From Episyrphus balteatus (taxonomy: Eukaryota; Arthropoda; Insecta; Diptera; Syrphidae), in NCBI RefSeq assembly GCF_945859705.1, contig NC_079135.1:123633551-123697550 (forward strand): a DNA stretch of 64,000 nucleotides, read 5' to 3'. A model generated the notes under the pieces. It was given only the letters and a program-made list of their open reading frames with translations, had not been told where the DNA came from and made no database searches. The stretch's first letter is position 1; each line of letters begins with the position of its first letter. The translations under genes and the position numbers were made by a program. Below are positions 11,529 to 23,016 of this stretch, in pieces.

Positions 11529-13804
11529 CACTGAAAAAAGTATTATTCTTAAAAACTATGAATCTCGTTCATAAACCAAAATTCATACATTTTTAAGAAA
11601 AATTCATTAAATTTAAGCACAAATTCTTAAAAAAAAAGTTTAGTTTTAAGAAAGATTCATAAAATTTAAGAATCAGTTTTCATAAAAATTTTCCTATGGA
11701 AAATTTTTTTATGAATTTTTTTTAAGAACAAATACGAAGGTTTATGAATAAATTCATAAACTTCTAGCTCCAATTTGAAAGAATATTTTGCTGAATCTTA
11801 GAATCTGGACATACTTTTATGAATGAAATTTACTATTATTTTCCATTCAGTTGTATTTTGAGTTAAAATAATTTTTAAAATTGACTTTTTTCCCTTCTAA
11901 AATTGAAAAAAAAATCTATTTTCACAATTACATTTGTAAGAAGTTCATAAATTTTATGTTTTTAAGTATTTTTTCTTAGAATGAATTCATTTTTTCTTAA
12001 AATGAATGTATTTTTTCATTAATCAAAAAACATGGAATATTTTACCGTTATCCTGTATTCGGTATTAAGAACTTATTCTTAAAATTTAAGAATTTGTTCA
12101 TACTTTTTATGTTCGAAATTCATATTTTTCCAAAATTTAAGAATTAATTCATTAAATATTATGAAAGTATACATATAATTAATGAAAAAATTCTTACGTT
12201 TTGAGTGTTTAAGTATATTTTCTTAAAGTCTATGTACTTTTTCATCAATCTAGAAAATAATAACTGTTGTTCTGAATCTATGCCTTAGAAAGATTTCTTT
12301 GAGGATTAAATTTAAAATCTGATATTCAAAGTGGACGCTCGTTGCCGAAACAAGTTATAAAAGTTTGTGAATAAAAGATATCGTTTATAGTGTAAAGCAT
12401 TTTCACCACGTAGACAATTTTGAAGAGTATAAGTACATTGCAAAAGTGTAAAATATTGTTGCTTCCTGTTGCCTCTTTCCCATATACTCAGATAAGTATA
12501 AAAACATATAATGTTAAAAATTGCTTTCTTTTATTTATTTAAAATATGCACCTATAACAAAAAAAAAAGAAAATATATTTATATTTTCTTTTTTTTTTGT
12601 TATAGGTGCATATTTTAAAATTGAAAATCGTAATTTGATATTTTTTGTGAAATATGGAGGCACGTACGTAATCTTCAACTTTGGACCGGAAAAGGGGGAA
12701 AAATCAACAGAAAATAAAAACCATATTAAAGGCGATTCTCAACAAATCCTGTACAATTGAAATTGTCATTGCAAACTAAAGCAAAACATGGAATTTAGTA
12801 AGTGTTGCATTTTATTTTATTTCTCTAAATATTTAAATTTTGTTTTAACTCAATATTATCAACATTTCTCATAGGTACCTAAATTCTTTATATTTTTATC
12901 TTTCCCCAACTTATTCAATGATTTATTTTTTTTTTTTCATATCCAAAGTCTAATGGTGCCGATTACAATAAGGTAAGAATTAGATAATTTAACCTTCTAG
13001 CTATTTAGATTTTTTAAACCAAATACTACATATTCATTTTACTAATACAAACTTTTTTCTATCTTTCCATGATGCATCCATTAAAGAAGTAAAATTAAAT
13101 TAATTTATAGTGAAATTTATAGTGATAGTGATCAATAAAACATTTTTATAACGTTTAAACTTAATAATTTCTTTTATTTTTAAAATCAATTTTCATTTTT
13201 TTGTTTCAGATTTTGGGTTGTTTTCTTTTGCAGTTTGTTTGTTTGGAATACAATTTTTTAGGAACAAATTAAAGGCTTGGAATGGTAATGTTTTATATGC
13301 ATTTATATAAATAACTGCATAAATTTTAGTGTATTATATTTTATGAAAACAATCATAAAACTTTAAGAAAAATTCATAGTTTTTATGATTTTTTTCATAA
13401 AATTTAAGCAAAATTTCATTTGAATTTTTACGAAATTTATGAAAAAAATCATAAAATTTAAGAAATAATCATAAAATGTAAGAAACTTTTCTTAAACTTT
13501 GTTCTTAAATTATAGAAGAAAAGAAAAAAGATTTAAGAAATAATTCTTAAATTGTATGAATTTTTCTTAAAATCTAAGAAACTTTTCTTAAACATGTTTA
13601 AAACTTTTCGAATTTGTTTATGAACAGAATTCTTAAAATTTAAGAACTTATTCTTAATTTTTAAGAAAGATTCATTCCCTTATGAATTTGTTCTTAAAAA
13701 GATTCTTAAATTTAATGAATTTTTACATTGGCTCATTTGCCATAAATTTTTACATTAATTTAATGTACAAATTCATTAATTTTATGTACCTTTTTGGTTC
13801 AGTG
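11529..13804 (+). mobile_element. 2.3 kb CACTGAA-terminus element, copy 1
   Basis: Runs from CACTGAAAAAAG to TTTTTGGTTCAGTG with TA on both outer sides. The outer ~600 bp at each end are packed with TTAAGAA, TTCATAAA and TTCTTAAA motifs. The homologous copy at 44959-47149 lies on the opposite strand. The centre holds an 80 bp hairpin around TATGCACCTATAAC (12538-12618) and a coding-like segment bounded by splice signals (see 12943-12972). Relative to copy 2 there is an extra ~105 bp around 12680-12788. No transposase recognised. Confidence 0.85.
12943..12972 (+). pseudogene. Decayed internal exon inside CACTGAA element copy 1
   Basis: The 30 nt reading PKSNGADYNK are followed directly by a donor-like GTAAGA. 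In copy 2 the equivalent reads PESNAADYNK with a canonical polypyrimidine tract and CAG acceptor in front. Here the acceptor is degraded (ATCCAAAG instead of CAG at the junction) and the downstream exon acceptor has also lost its AG, so this copy is probably not spliced. No family was recognised; exon status is inference from splice-site context and the two-copy comparison. Confidence 0.4.
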
Positions 13805-15600
13805 TATAAATAAATAACCACTAATACCCAACTCATGAGCCAGGGATGTTCAAAACATGCTGTATATGTGTCATATTTCTGGTTTTAATAAAGATATATT
13901 CAGAAAATAATATCCCCCATTTACCGCACATGTCGATATGTAGAAATAAATATTTGATATTAATGTAAACAAATATTATGAGTGCAAAGTCATGTTTCAA
14001 ATCCAAAAGTAAACTTCACAAAAACCCCTAAATATCAATCAGAGGTAATATCTACATATTTATCAATATTTCTCTATCAACTTTACCTCAAAATATAGAA
14101 ATAATTCTTATCAAAATAAACACAAAAACCAATGAATTTAATATTTGTGGTTAAAGTATGTAAAAGGAAATCGAATCGTATCCAAAAGGATACGATTTAT
14201 TCAATAGTATGTGTAATTGACATTTGGCATTCGATTTAAACAAACTATATTTTAAATACTTATAAGCCAACACCAACACAATCCTTACTCTACTATTTCT
14301 AGAAATAGACTTGCATATATGAATGATATAAAGGTGCAAACAAATCCCTGCACTTTGTGATTGTATTTGAAAGTGCATTTTGCAAAATCAAGTGCACTAT
14401 ACTATTTCCAGGCTGTAGAAGTACACCAGACAACTCTAATGGACAAAATGTAATTTTCGTTAAAAGCCTCTTTCGGGGAGAGTTGAAGAGGACACCCACA
14501 CACAATCTGATAGGATTTAAGCAACGATTTTCGACAGCCAGTTTGGTATACTTGGCCTCTTCAATATATACCCACGCCAGCCAGCCAGTTGTTGTTTAAT
14601 GCACTTAAAGTTGGTTATGCCATTCCATTTGAGTTTCCAAGAAGAACCCCAAACTTCACTCTTTTGGTTTTATTGAGTCTCTTGCATGCACCCACACTAC
14701 TTCCTCTACCTGTGGTAAAACTACTCGGAGAGAAGGAAACTTAGAAACATATTCCAGCTAGACCATCAGGACCACCTAGCCCCAAGCTTAAAATAAGACT
14801 CGCATATCAATTTCATCGGTCTCATTGGAAGCTGCTTTGTCAAAAAGAAAAATAAAGAAAAAAAAAAAAAAAATAAGGCAAAAATATTTGCCAACCACCG
14901 AAAACTATAGAAGAAGAACGAAAGTCCTTAAAAAAAGTTTTTCTCAATTTTCTTTTTTTTTTCATTTTATTTTTGTGTGAAAAGAAAAAGTTTTAAAACA
15001 TCAGTTATAAATCGCCTTCATGATGCGAAAACACAAAGATAGATGTAGAATCGATAATCTTTTGAAGGAGAACCATTTATGAAGAGGACGACGGACGAGT
15101 CCTCTTTGGTGTTTCGAAACTTAATTTGTTCTTGGATGTGGGTGGTTGGAAGATGAAAAAAAACATTCAGTAAAGTCATAATTTCAAACCATAGAGATTT
15201 CAAAATATCTGTGAGAACAATAACAAAGATGTTTTTGTATGAACATTTTTATATATACATAGGTGTCAAGACAGAACGTATCCACACTTTCGACAAAATG
15301 GTCCTATAAAATATCAAATAATGGAAGCATTTCGTTTCATAAACCAGGTCAACATGGCCATCAATAATATTGCCGCCAGAGGGAAAGAATGCATGTTTTG
15401 TCAGCATTTTCAAACTTTTTTGAATGATGGGTGAGGGTAATCGTGGGACCCGATAACATATTTGACGTTTTATTGAAGGAGACTGTCGGTCGGTCTCTTG
15501 GAATAAAAAAAGGAAACGATAAGCATTGAAAATATGTTTTTCTTATTTTACTAAGATAGTACTTAAACTTGAAAGAAGATGTTTTTCATGAAAATGGGAA
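13805..15600. other. Single-copy-looking DNA, moderately GC-enriched at 14.4-14.8 kb
   Basis: No repeat relationship to the rest of the window was seen. The stretch 14390-14830 is less AT-rich than its surroundings (CACCC and CCAGC runs) and could be regulatory or conserved host DNA, but has no convincing ORF or splice-bounded exon. Nothing firmer can be said. Confidence 0.4.
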
Positions 15601-15610
15601 ACACCGAAAA

Positions 15611-16225
15611 TAGAACAAGAACAGAACCAGAACAGAACCAGAACAGAACCAGAACAGAACCAGAACAGAACCAGAACAGAACCAGAACAGAACCAGAACA
15701 GAACCAGAACAGAACCAGAACAGAACCAGAACAGAACCAGAACAGAACCAGAACAGAACCAGAACAGAACCAGAACAGAACCAAAACAGAACCAGAACAG
15801 AACAGAACCAGAACAGAACCAGAACAGAACCAGAACAGAACCAGAACAGAACCAGAACAGAACCAGAACAGAACCAGAACAGAACCAGAACAGAACCAGA
15901 ACAGAACAGAACCAGAACAGAACCAGAACAGAACCAGAACAGAACCAGAACAGAACCAGAACAGAACCAGAACAGAACCAGAACAGAACCAGAACCAGAA
16001 CCAGAACAGAACCAGAACAGAACCAGAACAGAACCAGAACAGAACCAGAACAGAACCAGAACAGAACCAGAACAGAACCAGAACAGAACCAGAACAGAAC
16101 CAGAACAGAACCAGAACAGAACCAGAACAGAACCAGAACAGAACCAGAACAGAACCAGAACAGAACCAGAACAGAACCAGAACAGAACCAGAACAGAACC
16201 AGAACAGAACCAGAACCAGAACAGA
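15611..16225. repeat. 11 bp minisatellite (AGAACAGAACC)n, about 55 units
   Basis: A nearly pure array of AGAACAGAACC with a few units shortened or altered (for example around 15800, 15905 and 15990). Because 11 is not a multiple of 3 and the unit contains no stop on either strand, every frame is open and all plus-strand frames read the same 11-residue cycle rich in R, T, E, P, Q and N. The long ORFs on both strands (15579-16232 and its complement) are therefore automatic and not evidence of a protein. Confidence 0.95.
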
Positions 16226-16229
16226 TTCA

Positions 16230-17220
16230 TAGTAAATGCAAATCGAATTAAAGGGTTTATGTGTTTTTACCGTTTCTGTTTTTATTTTTGCAAAAAGTCA
16301 TCCCTGAATGTTTGTAGAGTTAATCTATAACCAATGTACTTTAATGTTTTACCATATGAAGGTAAAAAACATTTTGTTAGCAAGTAACAATTGAATCATT
16401 TTCCCCTATGCAATTATTTGGGGTGTAAATTAATCACAGCCGAATAAACACTTTTTTCGCATCATTGTCACCTTTAATGGATTTAATTCATTCAAACCAA
16501 AAAAAAAAAAGTGAACTTTTTATGTAACTTTACTTGAATTCCAATTTATACGTTGAATTGAAATTGATTTCGAAATTTTAAAAATAGGGATTGCGTTGGT
16601 ATTGCATTTATACTGTTTTATTTTTCGCGTAAAGTGTTTTAAAATGTAAACTAATTTTTTTTTTATTTTAATTTGGAATGCACTATTATCAAGTGAATTG
16701 AATATTATGTATTTCCAGAATTTAGCTGAGCGTAAAAATTCTGATAAAAATAATGTTGAAAAATAAAAGATAACTTTGAAAAACTGAAAAACAATTGTTT
16801 TGCAATTTCAATGAGAAAATCAAAGGTTATTTCGTATATTCGTGCAGTACTTGAAGTGAATTGAAAAAAAAAATTTGTTTATCAAAAACAGTAAAACATA
16901 AAAAAAGAAAAAAGGAAATTTTTCGGTGCTTGTATCTATTAATGCAAGAGAATTTATTTTGTATTCAAGATTGTTGAATAAAAAACCTTATAGAAACTAT
17001 ATTTAAAAAACAAATACTCCCAGTTTATTTCATGCAATTTGTTACATGAAAACAGTTGTTTTTTTCAATAGGTATGTAAATAAAATTATTCAAAATACCG
17101 AAAAAATTGTATTATTCATTTTTCCGAAAATATTTCAAGTGGATTTGAAATAATTCGTATTTATCATTTTAAATGCAAATATTATAATTTTTTTTAATTA
17201 TTATTGCGATTTATAAACAA
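16230..17220. other. AT-rich interval without genes
   Basis: Only low-complexity AT-rich sequence; no RNA gene, repeat boundary or plausible exon was recognised. Confidence 0.5.
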
Positions 17221-17230
17221 CAAAAATTAA

Positions 17231-17275
17231 AAAAATAAAAAGCACGACTGGGTCGCACGTACTTGCTCTTAGAAC
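17231..17275. repeat. Short dispersed-repeat fragment
   Basis: The phrase GCACGACTGGGTCGCACGTA followed by CTTGCTCTTA is repeated at 36778-36808. It contains an inverted pair (CGAC/GTCG). Likely the edge of an older transposable element. Confidence 0.6.
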
Positions 17276-17402
17276 TCCAATTTCTAAAATTTGTATGACT
17301 TTTTTATACAAATTTGATAAATGTAAATAAAAAATTCGTTTTTCAAAAAAAAAAAAAAAATCACAATGTTGGAAATTATGCAAAACGTACGAGAGTAGCT
17401 GA

Positions 17403-18325
17403 CAGTGGTGTATTGAGGGGGAGGGGGGGGCTCAGGGGGCTCAAGCCCCCCCCAAGCCTCCAAAATCATGTTATTATTTAACTGAATTCATCATAATCTA
17501 CATGATTAACTGAATCTTGAATGATCGAGCCCCCTCCAAATTCTGAAATGGTTGTTTGTGTTTGTTTGCGTAAGTGCCTTAGTTGCCGTTGAGAGTTGAG
17601 ATCATTTTTTTTAGGATTTTAGTCCAATTCAGAATGCTTCAAATTATTTTTTTGGTATTTTGACATCGAATTATATTACCGTTAAATTTTGCGAAGCTTC
17701 TTATGGAATCAAGCCGTATTTTATTGTCTTGAGTACCTTATATTTACTTTTTTTCAAAAATAACCTTTTTCTCAAAGATATTGGAAAACAATTTTTTTTT
17801 ATACCTCAAAATCTTAGTGGTCAACATTAAACATCAATAAGAATTTCAATGAAAATTAGTTTTTGAGACTTTCCCGTCCTGCATTCACTTGCCGAAAGTG
17901 AAATAAGGTGTTCTGTATTTTCTCACTCATTTAAATTTTTTTTATCGAATTCAATTCACTTTGTTTCTGTTCGTGAATTTGGTGCCTTTTTCGATGAATC
18001 TGCAATTTTTTGACAAAATATTATCAAAACTTATAAAATTGTTTTGTCGATAAAAGATGAATAAAAATAATCATTTTTATCAAAAAACAAAACCGACTCC
18101 CATTGATCAAAACTGGATTTTATGGTTTTTCTAATAGTTTCTATGGCCAGAACTGAACATAACTGAAAAGAATTATCAAAATTGGTTCACTCAATCCAAA
18201 GTTATGAGGTAACAAAAAAAAAAAAAAAACAGACGAATTGAATACCTCCTCCTTTTTGGAAGTCGGTAAAAAAAATTGAAAAAAATTTCCAGCCCCCTCG
18301 AAATTTTTTTCTGGATACGCCACTG
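17403..18325. mobile_element. hAT-like element, second copy, opposite orientation to 5275-6820
   Basis: Ends are CAGTGGTGTATTGAGG and GGATACGCCACTG. The right end matches the reverse complement of the left end of 5275-6820, and the left end with its GGGGCTCAAGCCCC palindrome matches that copy's right end. The left flank is GTAGCTGA; the right flank is GTAG then GTAGCTGA, so the 8 bp duplication is displaced by an extra GTAG. The 923 bp body has no transposase and is internally deleted relative to the other copy. Confidence 0.85.
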
Positions 18326-18531
18326 GTAGGTAGCTGAGAAGATGCTTCGCATGAGAGCTGCAGTAGCAAAACTTGATTAGCTAAGCACCATTTTTTTTTT
18401 TAATAACTACCTATATGGCTGTAAGACTAAAGGTCTTTTAAATGCATATTGCACGGCACTAGTTAGAAGGAATAGAAAGATAGGAAAGAATTTTTGTTCG
18501 TATACAGTGAATTGACGGACGTCATGACGAA

Positions 18532-18640
18532 ACCCACTTTTTTGGGCTTCTCCATCATCGTAATGTTAGTTTTGATTAAAACCTCGATTTTTTTTTTTTT
18601 TTTACACGAAACCAATACTTGCCCTATTGAGCAAGTAAAA
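18532..18640 (+). repeat. Conserved element tail with terminal hairpin
   Basis: The block ACCCACTTTTTTGG, TTCTCCATCATCGTAATGT and a final ACTTGC...GCAAGT stem-loop (18617-18636) followed by AAAAATGT is shared with 41971-42084. The shared end plus stem-loop suggests the 3' terminus of one dispersed element family; class unknown. Confidence 0.65.
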
Positions 18641-18649
18641 ATGTTTTCG

Positions 18650-19205
18650 GAAGTTCAAAATTCTATAACTATGCACGTTAGAACAATTATGATACTTGAT
18701 ATAAATTTAGAAGGTCAAAACTCAAAACCCATTAGAAATATGTATATAATTTGATTTCTATAACAAGATCCAGCTGGCTAATATTACTGTCATTTACGGA
18801 AAAATCGATCTTAATAAATCGTTTTTGTTTTTTTATTTTTAATTCCTAATATTTTCAGAAAAAGAATGTAGTTTTCTGCATAATCTAAAACATGGTATCC
18901 CAAACTTTAATAATATTTCCACTTTTTGATTGAAAAATAAAATTTTATCATACATTTAAATGAAACAGTTAATATTTCTTCCAACCATTCATTCAAAAAA
19001 TCAAAAATCTTTTCGGTAACTTTTTTTTTAGGTACTGGAAAATAGGCGATTTTTTCAAAATTAAATTCGTCCAAAATGCAAAAATCAATAGTTTTCTTAA
19101 AAAAAATTAAAAATAGGTAAAAAACTTAAAAAAATAAATTTTAACCAAGTTTTGTTAAAATCCATCTATTGTTGTAAAAGATAAAAATAAAAAACAAAAA
19201 ATCGT
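18650..19205. other. AT-rich interval without genes
   Basis: No recognisable gene, exon or repeat boundary. Long poly-A/T runs only. Confidence 0.5.
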
Positions 19206-19210
19206 ATATT

Positions 19211-19742
19211 TGTAACAACACATTATTGTTGTTAGCATGCAGTACCGCCTTTGCCTATTATTTTTATATTTTATATTTATATTAGTTTGAAATCAATGTC
19301 GCCTTTGACTATAATTTTAATTTTTATAATTATTTATTTTTATTTTCTAAAATTCAAAGCCTCCTAATTAATTAATATTTTTTGATTGTTTTCTGGCTAT
19401 AAAAGGAGAGCCGAAACTAGAATTAAATCACTTTCGATTTGACCAGGAAAGAGTCAAGATACTACAGAGGTAACACTTACCGCTTCTTATCCTTGGCTTC
19501 TTTTTTGAAAGTATTATTACAGTGTTTCCTTACGCCTTCTGTAATAACTGCGGAACACCAACCGCACAATAGCAAAGGGTAGGAACACCATAATAATACT
19601 CTTTCAATAGAAGTACTTCCAGTATTGTTGTTAACTTCGATTGTTTAATAAAAAACATTTTTGTTAAAATTATCCTGTGGTGTCAAAGTTTTATTTCGGA
19701 AAGACCCCACGACAACTCAACCGACGAAAGCATCCTGCTACA
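19211..19742 (+). mobile_element. Candidate solo LTR
   Basis: The 532 bp segment starts TGTAACAACACA and ends CATCCTGCTACA, the TG...CA form of an LTR. A good TATA box (TATAAAAGG, 19398-19406) is followed ~250 bp downstream by AATAAA (19647-19652), the order expected for U3-R-U5. No internal retrotransposon or second LTR is nearby, hence solo. A short target duplication is not clear (ATATT versus TTTTT), which lowers confidence in the exact ends. Gypsy or BEL/Pao origin cannot be distinguished. Confidence 0.55.
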
Positions 19743-20100
19743 TTTTTGCATTTTTCTCACTATTTTTGAGGTTATATAAAAAAAAAATGTTTTGAGAAAA
19801 GTTGTGGTCTTTTTATTTCATAAAACTTTTGTATTCAATTTTTTTTTTCGATAGAAGGTCTACTTTTGCAGGATTTTTGACACCTACCCCACTATTTCAC
19901 TGACTCAGCATTTGTTTGTGGGAAATTTATCATTCCCCTTTTATAAACCATTTATCCTAATTTTTCAAACAACTCTAAAGCTAATAATTTGTTTTCTTCA
20001 AAAATTATTGGCACCACTGGTCTAGTAGATTTACTATGAATAACAAATTATTGCAATGAAGCTGAAAAGAAACCTTCAGAAATCATGATCTTACTCTGCT

Positions 20101-20347
20101 TCTTCTTCCTTTTTTCTCGGCGCTGTTATGATCTCGATGTCGAGGGGATCATAACCTTCCCACGTTACTGCTTCACACTAGTGATCCGCCTGTGGGGTTC
20201 GCCGGGTTGACCTCAGAAATCGGCGGCAAGCCTCCCGGTTTTGTATTGTTCCGTTTCTGAGGCCAACTGAATGCTGGTGTTTTTGCATTTGCTTGTACCA
20301 GGAGTTTTTAGGCCTACCTTTCTTTTTATTTCGTGTTGGAACGTTAT
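20101..20347 (-). mobile_element. 5'-truncated LINE tail with 16 bp target duplication
   Basis: The insertion is bracketed by a perfect 16 bp repeat ATGATCTTACTCTGCT (20085-20100 and 20348-20363). On the minus strand it encodes the end of a LINE endonuclease/reverse-transcriptase polyprotein: a GRPKNSW-type motif, then a stop at about 20178, followed by a short 3'UTR and a GAAGAAGA tail. The motif layout matches the C-terminus of RTE/CR1-like ORF2 proteins; the clade is inferred. A related longer copy is at 26311-26711, which lacks 6 codons present here. Confidence 0.85.
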
Positions 20348-20371
20348 ATGATCTTACTCTGCTATTAACTT

Positions 20372-21408
20372 CTCAAGTAGCACACTGGTGTATAAATTGG
20401 TGTAAATTCATTAATTTTGGCGTAAAATTGAGGAAATTGAAAAAATATGGTGTATTTCTCAAAATAAGTGGTATAAAAATTATACCACTGTCTTTTCTGT
20501 ACAAAATTTCAACATTTTTTTAAGATTCCGTGCAAAAAATACACCGATATTCAGTTGTTTTTATAATATACCATTAATGGTGTATACAATTATTCGATTC
20601 TGAAATCAACCAAAACGGTATACTTTGTACACTCTCTTTGGTGTAGGAAGCACACCCTGTGGACATAAAATTCACCAGAATGCATAATTGGGAGACGCCA
20701 TATTTTTCAATGGCCGCCATTTAAAAAAAGTAGACAGCAATTAATTATTTTTCTATAATAGTATATTTATCGACCTAATTATCCCGCAATTTGGTTTTTT
20801 CGATGCGGTATATTATATTATAAAAGAACTCTTCTAAAAAAATGTAAAAACAACAAAAAAATTATAATTTTTGAAAAACTAATTTTTAAAATCGAACAAA
20901 AAAATCATTAATTCACTGACATTTTTGAGGCGCTCAATTTTTAGAGGGGGTAGTATCTAAAATTAGTAGACAGAATGTGTTTCGTTTTTAAATTAGGCAA
21001 ACAAATTCATATTTAACCATTGCTTTCTTATGGCAATATTATGAAAGTGAATAAAAATTCATTTTCATTTACTTCATAAGAAATGGTGTGAATTAGAATT
21101 TATCAAACTGTTTGAGGTAAGAAATAAACTTTGGTTAAAATTTTAAATCAGAATAATTTAAATGGTGTATTTTATCCGTAGATTTATTGTGTATTTTTCA
21201 ATTTCAAAGGGATAATTTTCACCAAAAACCAGATCATTTAATATACCAGTAGCGCAATTTATACACCAAAACCGGTATATTTTTTTAACCACCGGAGTTT
21301 ATTATATACCAGAAAATGGTGTATTTTTTATATTCAAAATGCATATCACGAAAGTGCAAAAAATACACCAAATATTTTGGTGTATTTTCCAATTTTGTGC
21401 TACTTGAG
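20372..21408. mobile_element. TIR element with TGGTGTA subterminal repeats
   Basis: A 13 bp perfect inverted repeat CTCAAGTAGCACA / TGTGCTACTTGAG bounds a 1037 bp element. The motif TGGTGTA or TACACCA recurs about 15 times in both orientations, concentrated in the outer 300 bp, as in hAT-like subterminal regions. Possible TTAA-like flanks exist on both sides but no clean target duplication. No transposase ORF. Confidence 0.75.
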
Positions 21409-21520
21409 TTAAAAAATAATCTCAGGTCTCAGGAAGAACTACTAGGAAGCATCAGTTTTATCGTTTAAGTTTAAGAAAAAATAAGTCCAAATAAGTGGTT
21501 GAAAATAACGCAAGCATTTG

Positions 21521-22216
21521 TTATCGGCTCATTTTGGCCATAAAATTTGTAGCATGTCGTGAAATATATAAGAAAAAGTTACTTCTAGGTCTTAAGGCTC
21601 TAGAAGGTGCATTTATACCGAACAAGGCTAAAAGAGGAGGACATTCAATATGGTTCGTTAAAACGTCTCTCGCGAATATGACCGAATAGTATGTTATTCT
21701 ACTAGATAAAGGCTTTAAACCAATTAGTAGGCATCTACTGTCATAAGATGGCATGGAGCAAGACCAATTCAACTTTCGAAGAGCAAATTTAGTACATCGT
21801 TTTTGAATTTTTTCAATACGATTATAATATTTTTTGAAAAGTGGGGACCAAACTACACAACAATATTCCAAAATAGGACGAACTAGAGCCACAAAAAGAG
21901 TTTTCAATGTATGGGGATCCCGCAATTCATGAGAATTTCTAAACAAAAATCCAGACTTAGCATTAGCCCTTGATATAATGTGATCAATATGTACACTAAA
22001 AGAGAGTTGTAGATCAAAAATAACCCCCAAATCCTTTTGAGTTACAACTCTTTGCAACCTCACTACACCTATCATATAATTAAATAAAAAAGGTATGGTG
22101 AACCTCGAAAAGGACATTACTGAACATTTGTTGAAATTTAAGCTCAAAGAGTTCGTAGAACACCAATCTTTCAATTTTTTATTCTTAACATAATTTTTGC
22201 ACCGGGTTATAGCCAA
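21521..22216 (-). pseudogene. Reverse transcriptase C-terminal fragment of a Jockey/CR1-like LINE
   Basis: A 231-codon open frame carries the region after the catalytic palm of a non-LTR retrotransposon reverse transcriptase. Visible landmarks are WCSTNSLSLNFNKC (about residues 18-31), the KDLGVIFD block (61-69), LVRPILEYCCVVWSP (110-125) and RIEKIQKRCTKFA followed by YDSRCLLIGLKPL (131-171). These match Jockey-, CR1- and I-like LINEs. The catalytic FADD box is not in the frame; upstream on the same strand (plus coordinates 22307-22337) a decayed frame-shifted equivalent reading roughly ADxVKII is visible. The 5' part, endonuclease and ORF1 are absent, so it is a dead 5'-truncated copy. Downstream lies the TIR element ending at 21408. 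Confidence 0.85.
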
Positions 22217-22339
22217 AGTGATATTTTACAAACTTTTTATTTATCCTTTCATCAAGTTTCGCACAAATGAAGCTATAATCAAGAACATCATTTAAGTGAG
22301 ATATACTAGATACAATAATTTTGACTATCTGCCAAAATG

Positions 22340-23000
22340 TATATTCTCCATCAAAGACTCAACAAGACAAGAAAACGGAAGTGTTTCATGCGGTGTCAAA
22401 TGTAATAATAAACTATTATTTATCTTTGCATCTGTCAAACAATTTTACTGTTAAGACAGAAATACTCTGCCTCCATAAACATAACCATCAACAATCAAAG
22501 GAGTCAGGAAGTACATCATAATATGAGATCTTTGTGACATATGACATTTGAAAAGCTAACACTATATGTAGCTTTATGACTTATTCATCATTTTTGACAA
22601 AGCGCAAAATTGTTTCATCCTGTCACATTTGATTAATTCTGTCAAACCTCGATAGAGTTATATCATAAACATCTACCCACACATCTTTCCATAAAAGGAT
22701 AATAAATAAGAGGATTCTTCAAATGTCATAGGGCTTTTCGAGGCAATATTTTGAATTTGATTAATGAGCTTTTCTAAAACTATAATAAGAGGGTTGACAA
22801 AATTATATTTATTATATTTACCTAACCTCAAAAATGTCTGATGGAAGTGTGTAACACTACTAACCGAAATATCCTCGTCCTTAAACATAAAGTTTAAAGT
22901 TATTAACACGTCCTTATCATAACCAAAATTATTATCATTCTCAAATATAAACATTACGCAAGGATCGACAGATAAAAAAATAAAATACATCCACAAAAAA
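22340..23000. other. No recognisable gene
   Basis: AT-rich sequence; a minus-strand open frame at 22673-22996 has no domain that I recognise and no supporting context. Confidence 0.45.
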
Positions 23001-23016
23001 AGACTGCATATAGATC

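Noticed and set aside
15579..16232. Long ORFs on both strands over the minisatellite (217 and 214 codons)
   Set aside because: The 11 bp unit has no stop in any frame on either strand, so the ORFs are automatic; no start context, splice or domain evidence.
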